A stretch of 64,000 bases of DNA from Actinophytocola sp963826035 (GTDB taxonomy: Bacteria; Actinomycetota; Actinomycetes; Mycobacteriales; Pseudonocardiaceae): contig CAWGVZ010000023.1 of assembly GCA_963826035.1 (NCBI GenBank), positions 138,266 to 202,265 on the forward strand, written 5' to 3'. Numbering within the stretch: position 1 is the first letter of the stretch; each line of letters begins with the position of its first letter. Shown one piece after another: positions 44,807 to 53,562 of the stretch. The notes under the pieces were generated by a model. It was not told where the DNA came from. It searched no databases and saw nothing but the letters and a program-made list of their open reading frames with translations. The position numbers were made by a program, and so were the translations under genes.

Positions 44807-45691
44807 TGTCCATTCAGGGGGTAGGTCCCCGGGTTCACGCGGTGGTGGTTGGGGGCATCCAGGGGTTGCCGGTGAGGGCGTGGTGGATGGCGTCGATGGC
44901 GCGGAGTCCGTGGTTGTAGGCGCTGGTGAGGTAGGAACGGACTCGGCAGAATCCGGCAAGAGTGGTGTGGGTGTGCCAGTAGCCGGAGACTTTTTGGTGC
45001 AGTTTCGGGCTTTTCAGTGCTTGTTCGCTGGCGTTGTTGGTCCAGGGCACGGCGAACACGGTGGTGAACAGCCAGACCTGGTCGGCTTTGTTGGTGAGTC
45101 GGGTGGCGAGGGTGTAGCCAGGATGGTTGCCGTCGTGCCAGTCGCGGTGTCGGTTGGTGGTCTGTCCCCAGGTGACGGCTTTGTCGTAGCGGGCACGCAG
45201 GTCGGCCAGCAGTGTGGGGTTGGTTGTGGCCGGCGGCTGTGGCGGTCTCGACAGCTTGGTGGGCCTCGCGCAGCACGGTGCGGGTTTTCCCGGCCCAGGC
45301 CTGCTGGGTGGGGTGCAGGTCGAGGACGTCCTGGAGGTGGCGGAACAGATGGGCTACGCATTGCTGCACCCCGGCGACCGTGGGGTCGAACTGGTGCCAG
45401 GCCACGTAGTCGTCACGTACGAGATATCCGCGGTAGTCGCCCAGCAGACCGAGGTTGCGCAACGCGACCTTGGTGCGTGCGGGCAACGCCCGGTACCAGA
45501 CCAGGCGTTCGTCCGGGGTGCGTACGGTGACCACGTGCGGGGCACCCGGCACTGGCTCGCCCTGTTCGTCGGTGTCTCTGCCGAGCACGTTGACCGGGGT
45601 TTCGTCCCCGCACAGCACCGGTTCGGTGGCCAACGCCGCGCTCATGGCCTCGTCAAACCCCGCTGTGGCGAGTTTCTCGGTGAGGCGTTCA
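44807..45691 (-). pseudogene. IS66-family transposase remnant
   Basis: C-terminal part of an IS66 (TnpC-like) transposase: LCGDETPVNVLGRDTD, YRGYLVRDDYVAWHQFD, VQQCVAHLFRHL, TLLADLRARYDKAVTWG and VPWTNNASEQALKSPKLHQK, ending at 44835. A frame change near 45225 splits it. The N-terminal ~250 residues are missing because the IS701-like element begins at 45692 and the sequence beyond that element is unrelated, implying a deletion. Confidence 0.8.
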
Positions 45692-47204
45692 TGACTCGAC
45701 TTTCGCGGTTATGCGGCTGCTTGTGCCCAGGCTTGCTGGACTTCCATGATTTCCTGGGTTGTTGCTGGTCGGGGTGATGTTGGCATAAATCGTGCGGCGA
45801 TGATCTGGTGTCGGAGCTTGGTGAGCATGTCCAGGGTGGAGGGTTCGGTCTTGGTTCCGTACCAGGGTGCTGAGGTGCGGCGGTGGGCTGCGTCGTTGTG
45901 ATGGTGGCCGTGTAGGGCGTACCAGACGATGAGGATGCTGTGGCAGAACAGTCCGAACGGGGCAGTCCGCTGCACGGCTTTCGGGACACGGTTGCGTGCT
46001 TCCCCGACGCCGAGGATGTTCTTGACGTCGAAGAACGTGACTTCGATGGACCAGCGGGCCGCGTAGCGGGCGATGATCTCCTCCGGTGTGGCGGTGAGGT
46101 CGGTGGTGACCAACGCGATGTCATACCCGCCTGTGGTGCTGGTTTTGGTGGTTCGTCCGGTGTTGGTGACGAGGATGACCCTGACGGTGTCGGTGCGCCA
46201 GGTGCCGTACCACAGGCAGATCCGTTCGGCGATCTTCACGGTGCTGGTGGTGCCGTAACGCGACACGGTCACGGTTTTCCAGGTCGCCGACCGGGCAACC
46301 TCGGTCGGGGTGCCGATTCGTTGGCCTTTCAGCGCTGGCCGGCCACGTTTCCCGGTCCTGGGTGGGGCGAGTTGGTAGAAGGTGGCGTTGGTCTTGGCTC
46401 TGGTGGTCATGGTCATCTCGTCGCCGAGACCGGCGAACGCGCCACAGCCGTAAGCGGAATCGCCCACAGCATGGATGTCGCGGTCACCGAAGTGTTCGGC
46501 GATCATGTCGAGCAGGTCTCGGGCCAGATCCGGTTTCGCCGGACCGCCCTTGACCGCCAACGCGGCCAAGACAGGGAGCGCTACCGGCCGAGAACAGAAC
46601 GGCAACGTCACGATAATCGCCACGACCACCCAGTTGTTGCCGAATCCGAGCGTGACCCGGCCTGCCGCGGAGCCGTCGTGGAACCAGCCCGCCGCGTGGA
46701 CTTTCTTGCCCCGCCGGCGAAACAGGGTGTCATCGATCGCGACGGTGATCGGCGCACCGGGTCCGAGTAGCTGGGTGACGATTAACTCGGCCAGCAGCAA
46801 CCCGACCTGCTGAGGCCTCCACCGTGCGTGGGAGAAGAACCGGTGGGCCCGGCCGTGATGCCAGATCCGGGCCAGACCCGCACCGGTGAGCATCCCGCAC
46901 ACCGTGCGCCGGACCGGCTGCGCGAACAACCCCGCTACCAGCATGGTGAACGTCTCGAACGTCGGCGCGGTAAAACACGGCCGGAAGGTCACCAGGACAC
47001 GCATGAACGCGCCCGGTAGGGTGGGGACCCGGAGCATCGGCGGAACACTCTTTCGCTTGCGGCAGAGCTGTTACAAGGAACCGCCGATGCTCCACCCAGC
47101 GCCTTGCAAGATCCACACGCCACGCCGTGGCCAGCCGCACCTCCTCGCCACAGCCCCCGCCGCCGCCCGGCTGGACTCACACCAAAAGTGCGAAAGTCGA
47201 GTCA
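45692..47204 (-). mobile_element. complete IS701-like insertion sequence
   Basis: 1513-bp element with matching ends TGACTCGACTTTCGC (45692) and its reverse complement ending at 47204. It contains one intact transposase gene. Flanks TTCA and GCTA do not match, so no target duplication is visible; a deletion or recombination next to the element is likely. Confidence 0.82.
45709..47037 (-). CDS. IS701-like DDE transposase
   Basis: 442-aa transposase. Landmarks are APITVAIDDTLFRRRGKKVH (first Asp), IHAVGDSAYGCGAFAGL (second Asp), and RYAARWSIEVTFFDVKNILG with the catalytic Glu in the typical YAARWSIE motif. It is uninterrupted. ATG 47004 (MRVLVTFRP) is a possible later start. The element separates the IS66 remnant from the MFS gene. 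Confidence 0.9.
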   Translation of the reverse strand: MLRVPTLPGAFMRVLVTFRPCFTAPTFETFTMLVAGLFAQPVRRTVCGMLTGAGLARIWHHGRAHRFFSHARWRPQQVGLLLAELIVTQLLGPGAPITVAIDDTLFRRRGKKVHAAGWFHDGSAAGRVTLGFGNNWVVVAIIVTLPFCSRPVALPVLAALAVKGGPAKPDLARDLLDMIAEHFGDRDIHAVGDSAYGCGAFAGLGDEMTMTTRAKTNATFYQLAPPRTGKRGRPALKGQRIGTPTEVARSATWKTVTVSRYGTTSTVKIAERICLWYGTWRTDTVRVILVTNTGRTTKTSTTGGYDIALVTTDLTATPEEIIARYAARWSIEVTFFDVKNILGVGEARNRVPKAVQRTAPFGLFCHSILIVWYALHGHHHNDAAHRRTSAPWYGTKTEPSTLDMLTKLRHQIIAARFMPTSPRPATTQEIMEVQQAWAQAAA

Positions 47205-47315
47205 GCTATGTACAAGCGTCATTCGTGTTCTCATGAACCAACACTGTGACGTCCGGATTTGCGGCATGGACCGCCGGAACGGACGTCCGCGGTCCATGCG
47301 GTGCTAAATCGTTCT

Positions 47316-48535
47316 TCAGCGTTCGACCGCACCGGCCGCAACGGGGTCCGTCGCGGGCTGCCGATGCAGCCGGCCGTCGAGCAGCGCCGCGCCCAGGGCC
47401 ACCACGGCGACGACGGCACCGACCCAACCGACCGAGGCGATCCCGAAGCCCGCGCCGATGCTCCATCCGCCCAGTAGGGGAGCGAGGGTGATGCCCAGTT
47501 GGAAAGCCGACACGTTGGTCGCCCCGGCCAGCGTCGGCGCGTTGGCCGCGATCGTGTACACGCGGCCGATGACGGCGGGGTTGACCAGGAAGGCGGCCAC
47601 GCCGAGCAGGAACACCAAGGGGATCACCGCGCTCGGATGGTCGGCGAGCATGGCCAGCGCGACGGAGAAGACGATCATCCCGACGATCCCCACGCTCAGG
47701 ACGTGGAACGGGGAGCGGTCCGCGAGTCGTCCGCCGATGGTGAGGCCGACGAACGCGCCGATGCCGAACAGCGACAGCACCGCGGGGACCCAGTTGGTGT
47801 CCAGGCCGCTCGTCTCGGACAGCAGTGCACCGAGATAGCTGAACGTCACCATGTAGGCAGCGGTGGTCGCGATGGTGGTGGCGTAGGCGACCCAGAGCTT
47901 CGGCTGCTTCATGGTCGCCAACTCGGCGCGCAGCTCAGGACCGGCTCCCGCGCTCTCATCAGGCGCGCGCAGCGTGAGCCACACGGCCACCGCCGTCGCG
48001 GCGGTCGCCACGGCCACTGCCCAGAACCCGGCCCGCCAGCCCGCGAGGCCGCCGATCACGGTGCCCAACGGGCCACCGAAGACCATCGCCAGGCTCAGCC
48101 CGCTGACCACCACGGACAGGGCGCGCGCCGTCTTGTCCCGTGGTACCAGGCTGACCGCGGTCGTCATCGCCACCGCCCAGAAGCCGGCGTAGGCGACGCC
48201 GCTGATCACGCGGGACACCATCAGCAGCCAGTAGCTGGATGTCAGCATGCCCAGCGCGATGGCGGCGACGAACAGCGTCTGGCTGGCCAGCAACGTCGCG
48301 CGCCGGGGCCAGCGCAGCGTGAGCACCGCGAGCGGTGGCGCGCCGACCAGCACCCCCACGGCGAACGCGGAGATCAACGCCCCCGCCGAAGGCAGCGAGA
48401 CCTCGAGGTCCCTGGCCATGTCCGGCAGTACGCCCGAGATCAGGAACTCCGAACTGCCCATGCGAACAGGCTGAGGCCGAGCAGGTACACGGCGGCGGGC
48501 AGTGTGACCTTCCCTTGTCGGGTGCTCATCGGCAT
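47316..48535 (-). CDS. MFS drug-type efflux transporter, one frame break
   Basis: About 405-aa major facilitator with 12 hydrophobic segments, similar to CmlR/AraJ-type exporters (SSEFLISGVLPDMARDL, FWAVAMTTAVSLVPRDKTAR, SAFQLGITLAPLLGG). The N-terminus MPMSTRQGKVTLPAAVYLL lies in another frame; the shift is near 48462, where FAMGSSEF is expected and one C appears missing (TTCGCATGGG). Either a sequence error or a recent null mutation. It is divergent from an ArsR-rhodanese gene across 128 bp holding a palindrome, so probably controlled by that regulator. Confidence 0.8.
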
Positions 48536-48628
48536 CCACCTCGTCCGTCCGCGTCCACCAGCTGGCTGGGCATGGTCACCCCGTGCCTCCCCTTCTCCTT
48601 GATCTTTACCAAGCCAGAGAGTACAGTA

Positions 48629-48646
48629 TTCCAATAATCTTTGGAA
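48629..48646. promoter_or_regulatory. palindromic ArsR-type operator
   Basis: TTCCAATAATCTTTGGAA, with 6-bp arms TTCCAA/TTGGAA, is the only strong dyad in the gap between the MFS gene and the ArsR-rhodanese gene. It sits just upstream of the regulator start, well placed for autoregulation and control of both genes. Confidence 0.6.
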
Positions 48647-48663
48647 CAGTGCAGGAGCGAAAA

Positions 48664-49332
48664 TTGAGCGACACCCCGCTGCCGCGATCGGTTCTCTTCG
48701 AGGAGCTGGCGCGCGTCGCCAAGGCGCTCGGCAATGACAAGCGGCTCGAACTGATCGACCTGCTCATCCAGCGCTCGCGGGGTGTGGTCGAACTGGCCGA
48801 AGCCGCCGGGCTCAACGTGACCACCGCATCGGCCCACCTGCAGATCCTCAAGCATGTCGGGCTGCTCACCGCGGTACGCGACGGCACGACTGTCCGTCAT
48901 CACATCGCATCCTTGGACGTCGCCGCGCTCTACGGGCAGTTGCTCGAGGTCGCCTCGGCGCAGTCGGCCGGCGTCGAGGCGGCGGCGCGCCGGTATCTCG
49001 GCAAAGAGGACACCGAGGCGATCGACCGGGACGAACTTCTGCGGCGAGTCCAGGCGGGCGAGGCGATCGTGGTCGATGTCCGCCCTGAGGAGGAGTACGC
49101 GGCCGGGCACATTCCGGGTGCGATCTCCATCCCGATGAACAGCCTGGCCGACCGACTCAGCGAGCTTCCCACCGGACTCGAAGTCGTGGCCTACTGCCGT
49201 GGAATCTACTGCGCCTTCTCACACGACGCCGTCCGACTGCTGACCGCGCACGGATACCGTGCGGTCAGGCTCGCGGAGGGCATTCTGGAGTGGAAGCTGG
49301 CCGGCAAGCCCCTGGCGTCCGGCACGTCCTGA
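48664..49332 (+). CDS. ArsR-type regulator fused to a rhodanese domain
   Basis: 222-aa protein. The N-terminal winged helix (~10-95) shows VAKALGNDKRLELIDLLIQR, VTTASAHLQILKHVGLLTAV and GTTVRHHI. The C-terminal rhodanese domain (~125-220) shows VVDVRPEEEYAAGHIPGAIS and the active-site loop AYCRGIYCAFSHDAV with Cys. Such fusions are thought to sense reactive sulfur, arsenic or redox signals. TTG 48664 has GGAG at 6 nt; GTG 48649 is an alternative. It is followed 33 bp later by a small membrane protein gene. Confidence 0.87.
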   Translation: MSDTPLPRSVLFEELARVAKALGNDKRLELIDLLIQRSRGVVELAEAAGLNVTTASAHLQILKHVGLLTAVRDGTTVRHHIASLDVAALYGQLLEVASAQSAGVEAAARRYLGKEDTEAIDRDELLRRVQAGEAIVVDVRPEEEYAAGHIPGAISIPMNSLADRLSELPTGLEVVAYCRGIYCAFSHDAVRLLTAHGYRAVRLAEGILEWKLAGKPLASGTS

Positions 49333-49365
49333 CCAATTCCCGAGCGCCCCAACACAAGGAGCACT

Positions 49366-49878
49366 ATGCGCATCACGTTGTCAGCCATCGCTCGTTCCGT
49401 CGCGATCGGTGTCGGCGCCACCGCGATCATGGACCTGGGCGGCGAGGTGGTCCGGCGGCTGACCGGCGTGCAACCGCTGGACTACCGCCTGCTCGGCCGG
49501 TGGATCGGCCATATGCCACAAGGCACGCTGCACCACAAGAACATCCGCGCGGCCGACCCAGTTCCGTACGAGCGCGAACTCGGGTGGGCCGCGCACTACA
49601 CGATCGGCACCGCGTTCGCGGGTCTCTTGGTCGCCACGCGGCCGACCTGGGCCAGTCGCCCGACCATGCTGCCCGCCCTGGTCACCGGCATCGCCACCAC
49701 GGCGGCCCCCTGGTTCATCATGCAACCGGCATTCGGCTTGGGCGTCGCGGCGTCGAAGACCCCCGAACCCAGGGTGGCGCGCATGCGCAGCCTCCGTACC
49801 CACGCAATCTACGGCGTGGGGCTATACTTGGCCGGAAGTGCCGTCGCCCTTGTGAAACCGAAGCAGGTCGCTCCGTAG
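49366..49878 (+). CDS. DUF2938-like membrane protein
   Basis: 170-aa protein with about four hydrophobic helices (AIARSVAIGVGATAIMDLGG, YTIGTAFAGLLVAT, ALVTGIATTAAPWFIMQPAF, AIYGVGLYLAGSAVALV) and conserved-looking soluble segments (LLGRWIGHMPQG, RELGWAAHY). It resembles the DUF2938 family of unknown function. ATG 49366 follows AAGGAG. It lies downstream of the ArsR-rhodanese gene and is probably co-transcribed. Confidence 0.68.
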   Translation: MRITLSAIARSVAIGVGATAIMDLGGEVVRRLTGVQPLDYRLLGRWIGHMPQGTLHHKNIRAADPVPYERELGWAAHYTIGTAFAGLLVATRPTWASRPTMLPALVTGIATTAAPWFIMQPAFGLGVAASKTPEPRVARMRSLRTHAIYGVGLYLAGSAVALVKPKQVAP

Positions 49879-50810
49879 GTATTGCGCAGCAACCGTTTGA
49901 ACACAGGGGCCAGAAGCAGCGATCGAGCCACGACCAGATGGCCTTAGGTCTGCGAATGCGGTCAACCGCCCATGTCTCGATCGCGACGCCGATGAGGTAG
50001 CCGAGGAACTGCCGAACGCACCCGCGACAGGGTCGCGAAGCAACCAGCCGATCGTGAGGCCAGCCAGTCCGGCGACGATGTCGATCAGTCGCCGCCGCGT
50101 TCACACGTCCATTCCCTGTCAACAGCCCCTCGACGGCAACACACTGGGAGTCGCCCGAGCGGCCATGGCAGTTACACCAGACCCCCAACACAGCAGCCGG
50201 ACCTGCTCCATCCAGGTATCGGTTAAGCACGCCCAGCGGCTATGAGCGTGCGTCTATACCTACGGCTGCCCGTCCGCTAGATGCACGTGCTCGAAGGCCG
50301 GCGAGAAACCGGCGACATACGTCCCCACCGCGGGAAGGACGGCTCGGAGACGGCGACCTTCGTTCTCATTTGCTTAAGCGAATCCGAAATTCCGACCCGT
50401 GCGCGCTGTAGGGAGGCACCTGGTGCAGGTTCGAGTCAAGCTCCCGACCCACATGAAGCTCCAGGTGAAACCCTCGATCCAGTGAGACCACCAGGTCAGC
50501 CATGAAGGCGGCCATTTGTCGCCTGGAGGCGAAGCAGCCGGTTCGTCGAGCGAGTCGTTGAACAGCTGTGTCGTTGGTCGTGCTCTCCGGATACTGATCC
50601 ACCCACCGAGGTCGGTGGTGATGTCTGGCTCGGCCTCGCTGCCGGTCTGACGCCTCGCTTGGTGCGCGGCTGGTGGCTTCTGTTGGCGCGGCCAGCGTGT
50701 GCACGCCGCCGGGTATCGTCGGCAGCTTGGGCGCCGAGATCGACGCTGTGACGTCTGCGCCAGTGGGGCTCGATGTCGGCCCCGGCCGCGCTTGCGGCGG
50801 TGATTCCGGA
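49879..50810. other. 932-bp stretch without a convincing gene
   Basis: No frame here has a coherent protein with a start. On the minus strand at ~49900-50090 two frames join to give IVAGLAGLTIGWLLRDPVAG then QFLGYLIGVAIETWAVDRI. This suggests a decayed or frame-broken small membrane protein. The rest (50110-50810) shows nothing I can identify. Confidence 0.4.
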
Positions 50811-51572
50811 TCAGGTGCCGGACCAGTGCGGTGTCCGTTTCTCGGCGAAAGCCAGGGCGCCTTCTCTGGCGTCCGCGGACTGGCGTACGGGGTTGACGTA
50901 CGCCTCCTGGCGGGTGAACTGCTCCTCGAGCGGCCAGTCGGCCGACTCGACGAGTACGCGTTTCGACGCGGTCAGTGCCAACGGCGCGTTCGCGGCGATC
51001 TCGTCGGCGAGGGTCAGTGCTTCGGTGAGGGCGGCGCCTGGTTCGGTGAGGCGGTTGACCAGGTGCACGGCGGCGGCGTCCGGCGCGGGCAGCATTCGGC
51101 CCGTCAGGACCAGTTCCATCGCCAGGTGGTACGGGATTCGCCGCTGGATTCGCAGGAGGCCGCCCGCCGCCGCGGTCAGGCCGCGTTTGACTTCCGGCAG
51201 GCCGAACTTCGCCTCGTGGGAGGCCACGATCAGGTCGCACGACAACGCTATCTCGAAGCCGCCAGCCAGTGCGTAGCCTTCCACAGCCGCGATGAGTGGG
51301 GTGGCCGGTGGTCGCTGGACCAGGCCGCCGAACCCGCGACCGGGCACCACCGGGCGTTCACCGGCCGCGAAGCGTTTCAGGTCCATGCCCGCGCAGAACG
51401 TGCCGCCAGCGCCGGTGATCACCCCGACGCTCAGGTCTGGGCGTTCGTCCAACATGGACAGTGCGGCGGCGATTTCCTTTGCCATCGCCAGTGTCATCGC
51501 GTTGCGAGCCGCTGGACGGTTCATCGTCAGGACCAGGACTCGGCCCTGCTCCTCGACGGTCAGATCCGTCAT
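50811..51572 (-). CDS. enoyl-CoA hydratase/isomerase family protein
   Basis: 253-aa crotonase-fold enzyme. The oxyanion-hole segment is GAGGTFCAGMDLKRFA, and the second signature runs through PLIAAVEGYALAGGFEIAL and FGLPEVKRGL. It has family-typical length. It hydrates or isomerises enoyl-CoA in beta-oxidation-like degradation. ATG 51572 overlaps the SDR stop (ATGA). It is third gene of the minus-strand operon thiolase-SDR-hydratase. The specific acyl chain is unknown. Confidence 0.92.
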   Translation of the reverse strand: MTDLTVEEQGRVLVLTMNRPAARNAMTLAMAKEIAAALSMLDERPDLSVGVITGAGGTFCAGMDLKRFAAGERPVVPGRGFGGLVQRPPATPLIAAVEGYALAGGFEIALSCDLIVASHEAKFGLPEVKRGLTAAAGGLLRIQRRIPYHLAMELVLTGRMLPAPDAAAVHLVNRLTEPGAALTEALTLADEIAANAPLALTASKRVLVESADWPLEEQFTRQEAYVNPVRQSADAREGALAFAEKRTPHWSGT

Positions 51573-52327
51573 CGTGCTGCCATCCGCAGTGCGCCGTCGA
51601 GGCGGATGGTTTCGCCGTTCAACATGGGGTTCTCGATGATGTGCAGTGCCAGCGCGGCGTACTCGTCCGGGATGCCCAGCCGGGCCGGATGTGGCACGGA
51701 CCTTCCCAGCGAGGCACGGATTTCCTCCGGTAGCCGGGCCAGGATCGGGGTGTCGAACAGGCCGGGCGCGATCGTCGTGACCCGGATGAATTTGGTCGCC
51801 AGGTCGCGGGCGGCCACCAGTGTCATGCCGACCACACCCGCTTTCGCCGACGCGTAGGGGATCTGGCCGATCTGCCCCTCCCACGCGGCCACCGACGCGG
51901 TGAGCACGCACACGCCGCGTTCCTCCGCGACCGGCTTGTTGCGTGCCATCCGTGCCGCGGCGAGCCGCAGCACGTTGAACGTGCCGATCAGGTTGATCCG
52001 CACCACCTGCTCGTACAGTTCCAGCGAGCCGGGGTTGCCGTCGCGGTCGACGAGCCGCAGCGCGCCGCCGCGACCTGCGCAGTGCACGACCGCGCGCAGC
52101 GGAGCCTGCGCCTCTGCCATGTCCAGCGCGGCTTCCACGCTGGCCGGGTCGGTCACGTCCGCCGGCGCGAACAATCCGTTGTGGACCTCGGCCACCGCTT
52201 TTCCTTGTGACTCGGGCAGGTCCAGGATCACCACGCGTGCGCCGCGGGCCGCGAGCCTTGCCGCTGTCGCGGCGCCCAGCCCCGACGCGCCGCCTGTGAC
52301 GACTACCGACGCTCCGTTGACATCCAT
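51569..52327 (-). CDS. short-chain 3-hydroxyacyl-CoA dehydrogenase-like SDR
   Basis: 252-aa SDR. Cofactor motif TGGASGLGAATAARL with VVILDLPES (NAD preference), NAG-type VHCAGRGG, and catalytic Tyr/Lys in IPYASAKAG with Ser in TASVAAW. It resembles type II 3-hydroxyacyl-CoA dehydrogenases (HSD17B10-like). It lies 7 bp after the thiolase and overlaps the hydratase, so these three genes supply consecutive beta-oxidation steps. Confidence 0.92.
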   Translation of the reverse strand: MDVNGASVVVTGGASGLGAATAARLAARGARVVILDLPESQGKAVAEVHNGLFAPADVTDPASVEAALDMAEAQAPLRAVVHCAGRGGALRLVDRDGNPGSLELYEQVVRINLIGTFNVLRLAAARMARNKPVAEERGVCVLTASVAAWEGQIGQIPYASAKAGVVGMTLVAARDLATKFIRVTTIAPGLFDTPILARLPEEIRASLGRSVPHPARLGIPDEYAALALHIIENPMLNGETIRLDGALRMAAR

Positions 52328-52334
52328 GAAACTC

Positions 52335-53498
52335 CTACAGCCGCTCGATGATCGTCGCGTTCGCCATGCCGCCTGCCTCGCACATCAGCTGCAGGCCGTA
52401 CCTGCCGTCGTTGTCCTCCAAGGCATGCAGCATCGTCGTCAGCAGGCGCGTGCCGGACGCGCCGAGCGGGTGGCCCAGCGCGATCGCGCCGCCGCACGGG
52501 TTCACGCGTGCGGGGTCAACGTCGAACTCGGCCAGCCACGCCAGCGGCACGGACGCGAACGCCTCGTTGATCTCGATGTGGTCCATGTCGGCCAGCGACA
52601 ACTCGTTGCCCCTGAAGATCCGGTGTGTTGCCGGGATCGGCGCGGTCAGCATCAGCAGCGGATCGTCGGCGCACACGGCCATCGAGTGCACCCGCGCACG
52701 AGCCACGAGCCCGAGCCGATCACACGAGGCGCGGCTCATCAGCAGCACCGCCGACGCGCCGTCGGTGATCTGCGACGAGTTGCCCGCGGTGATGTGCCAG
52801 CCGATCTCCGGGAACCGTTCAGTCACGTCGTCACGCCGGAAAGCCGGTTCCAGCGCGGCAAGGCGCTCGACCGTGCTGTTCGGACGGATCGTCTCGTCCC
52901 GGTGCACGGCGCCGACTGGCAGGATCTCCCGTTCGAACGGCGCCCGCGCGGCGAGTTGGTGCGAGCGCACCGCGTACTCGTCCAGTGCCGTCCGGTCCAG
53001 CTTCCACCGCGCGGCAACCAGTTCGGCGGCCACGCCCTGGGACACGAGACCGAACCGAGTCGCGACACCCTCGCCGAACGGGTCGGCGCCCATCCTGGCC
53101 GAGCCCATCGGGACCCGGCTCATCGACTCCACACCGGCCGCGATCGCGATGTCGTAGGCGCCCGCACGGATGCCCTGCGCGGCGAAGTGCACGGCCTGCT
53201 GGCTCGATCCGCACTTGCGGTCAATGGTCGTCGAGGGCACGTGCACGGGGAAGCCGGCCGCGAGCCACGCCATCCGCCCCGGCGTCGCGGACTGCTCACC
53301 GACCTGGGACACGCAGCCGACGAGAACATCGTCCACCAGACCCGGGTCGACGTCGGCGCGGTCGAGCAGCCCGGTGAGCGTCGTGGCGAGCAGGTCGACC
53401 GGATGCACGCCGACGAGGGCCCCGCCGGCCCGCCCCTTGCCAGTCGGAGTCCGGACCGCCGTGACGATCACCGCGTCGTTGGGAGCTTGCCGCCACAT
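52335..53498 (-). CDS. thiolase (acetyl-CoA acyltransferase)
   Basis: 387-aa thiolase with all three catalytic elements: nucleophilic Cys in STTIDRKCGSSQQA, His in GGAIALGHPLGASGTR and the second Cys in LMCEAGGMANATI. The N-terminus IVTAVRTPTGK is standard. It is the first gene of the minus-strand operon and divergent from the acyl-CoA dehydrogenase genes across a 64-bp gap containing a GntR-type site. It cleaves 3-ketoacyl-CoA, releasing acetyl- or propionyl-CoA. Confidence 0.94.
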   Translation of the reverse strand: MWRQAPNDAVIVTAVRTPTGKGRAGGALVGVHPVDLLATTLTGLLDRADVDPGLVDDVLVGCVSQVGEQSATPGRMAWLAAGFPVHVPSTTIDRKCGSSQQAVHFAAQGIRAGAYDIAIAAGVESMSRVPMGSARMGADPFGEGVATRFGLVSQGVAAELVAARWKLDRTALDEYAVRSHQLAARAPFEREILPVGAVHRDETIRPNSTVERLAALEPAFRRDDVTERFPEIGWHITAGNSSQITDGASAVLLMSRASCDRLGLVARARVHSMAVCADDPLLMLTAPIPATHRIFRGNELSLADMDHIEINEAFASVPLAWLAEFDVDPARVNPCGGAIALGHPLGASGTRLLTTMLHALEDNDGRYGLQLMCEAGGMANATIIERL

Positions 53499-53513
53499 GG
53501 ATATTGTTTATCA

Positions 53514-53525
53514 TGATATTCATCA
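53514..53525. promoter_or_regulatory. GntR operator TGAT-N4-ATCA (thiolase/ACAD promoter)
   Basis: TGATATTCATCA lies in an unusually A/T-rich divergent promoter region. It matches the half-sites of the palindrome at 58186-58203, next to the regulator gene. Likely site for the FadR-type protein encoded at 57412. Confidence 0.6.
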
Positions 53526-53562
53526 GAATGTCCATGACACGTCGAGACCGCGAGTGGGTGCC

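Noticed and set aside
51900..53516. 538-aa plus-strand frame over the thiolase operon
   Set aside because: It is antisense shadow; all three thiolase catalytic motifs are on the minus strand.
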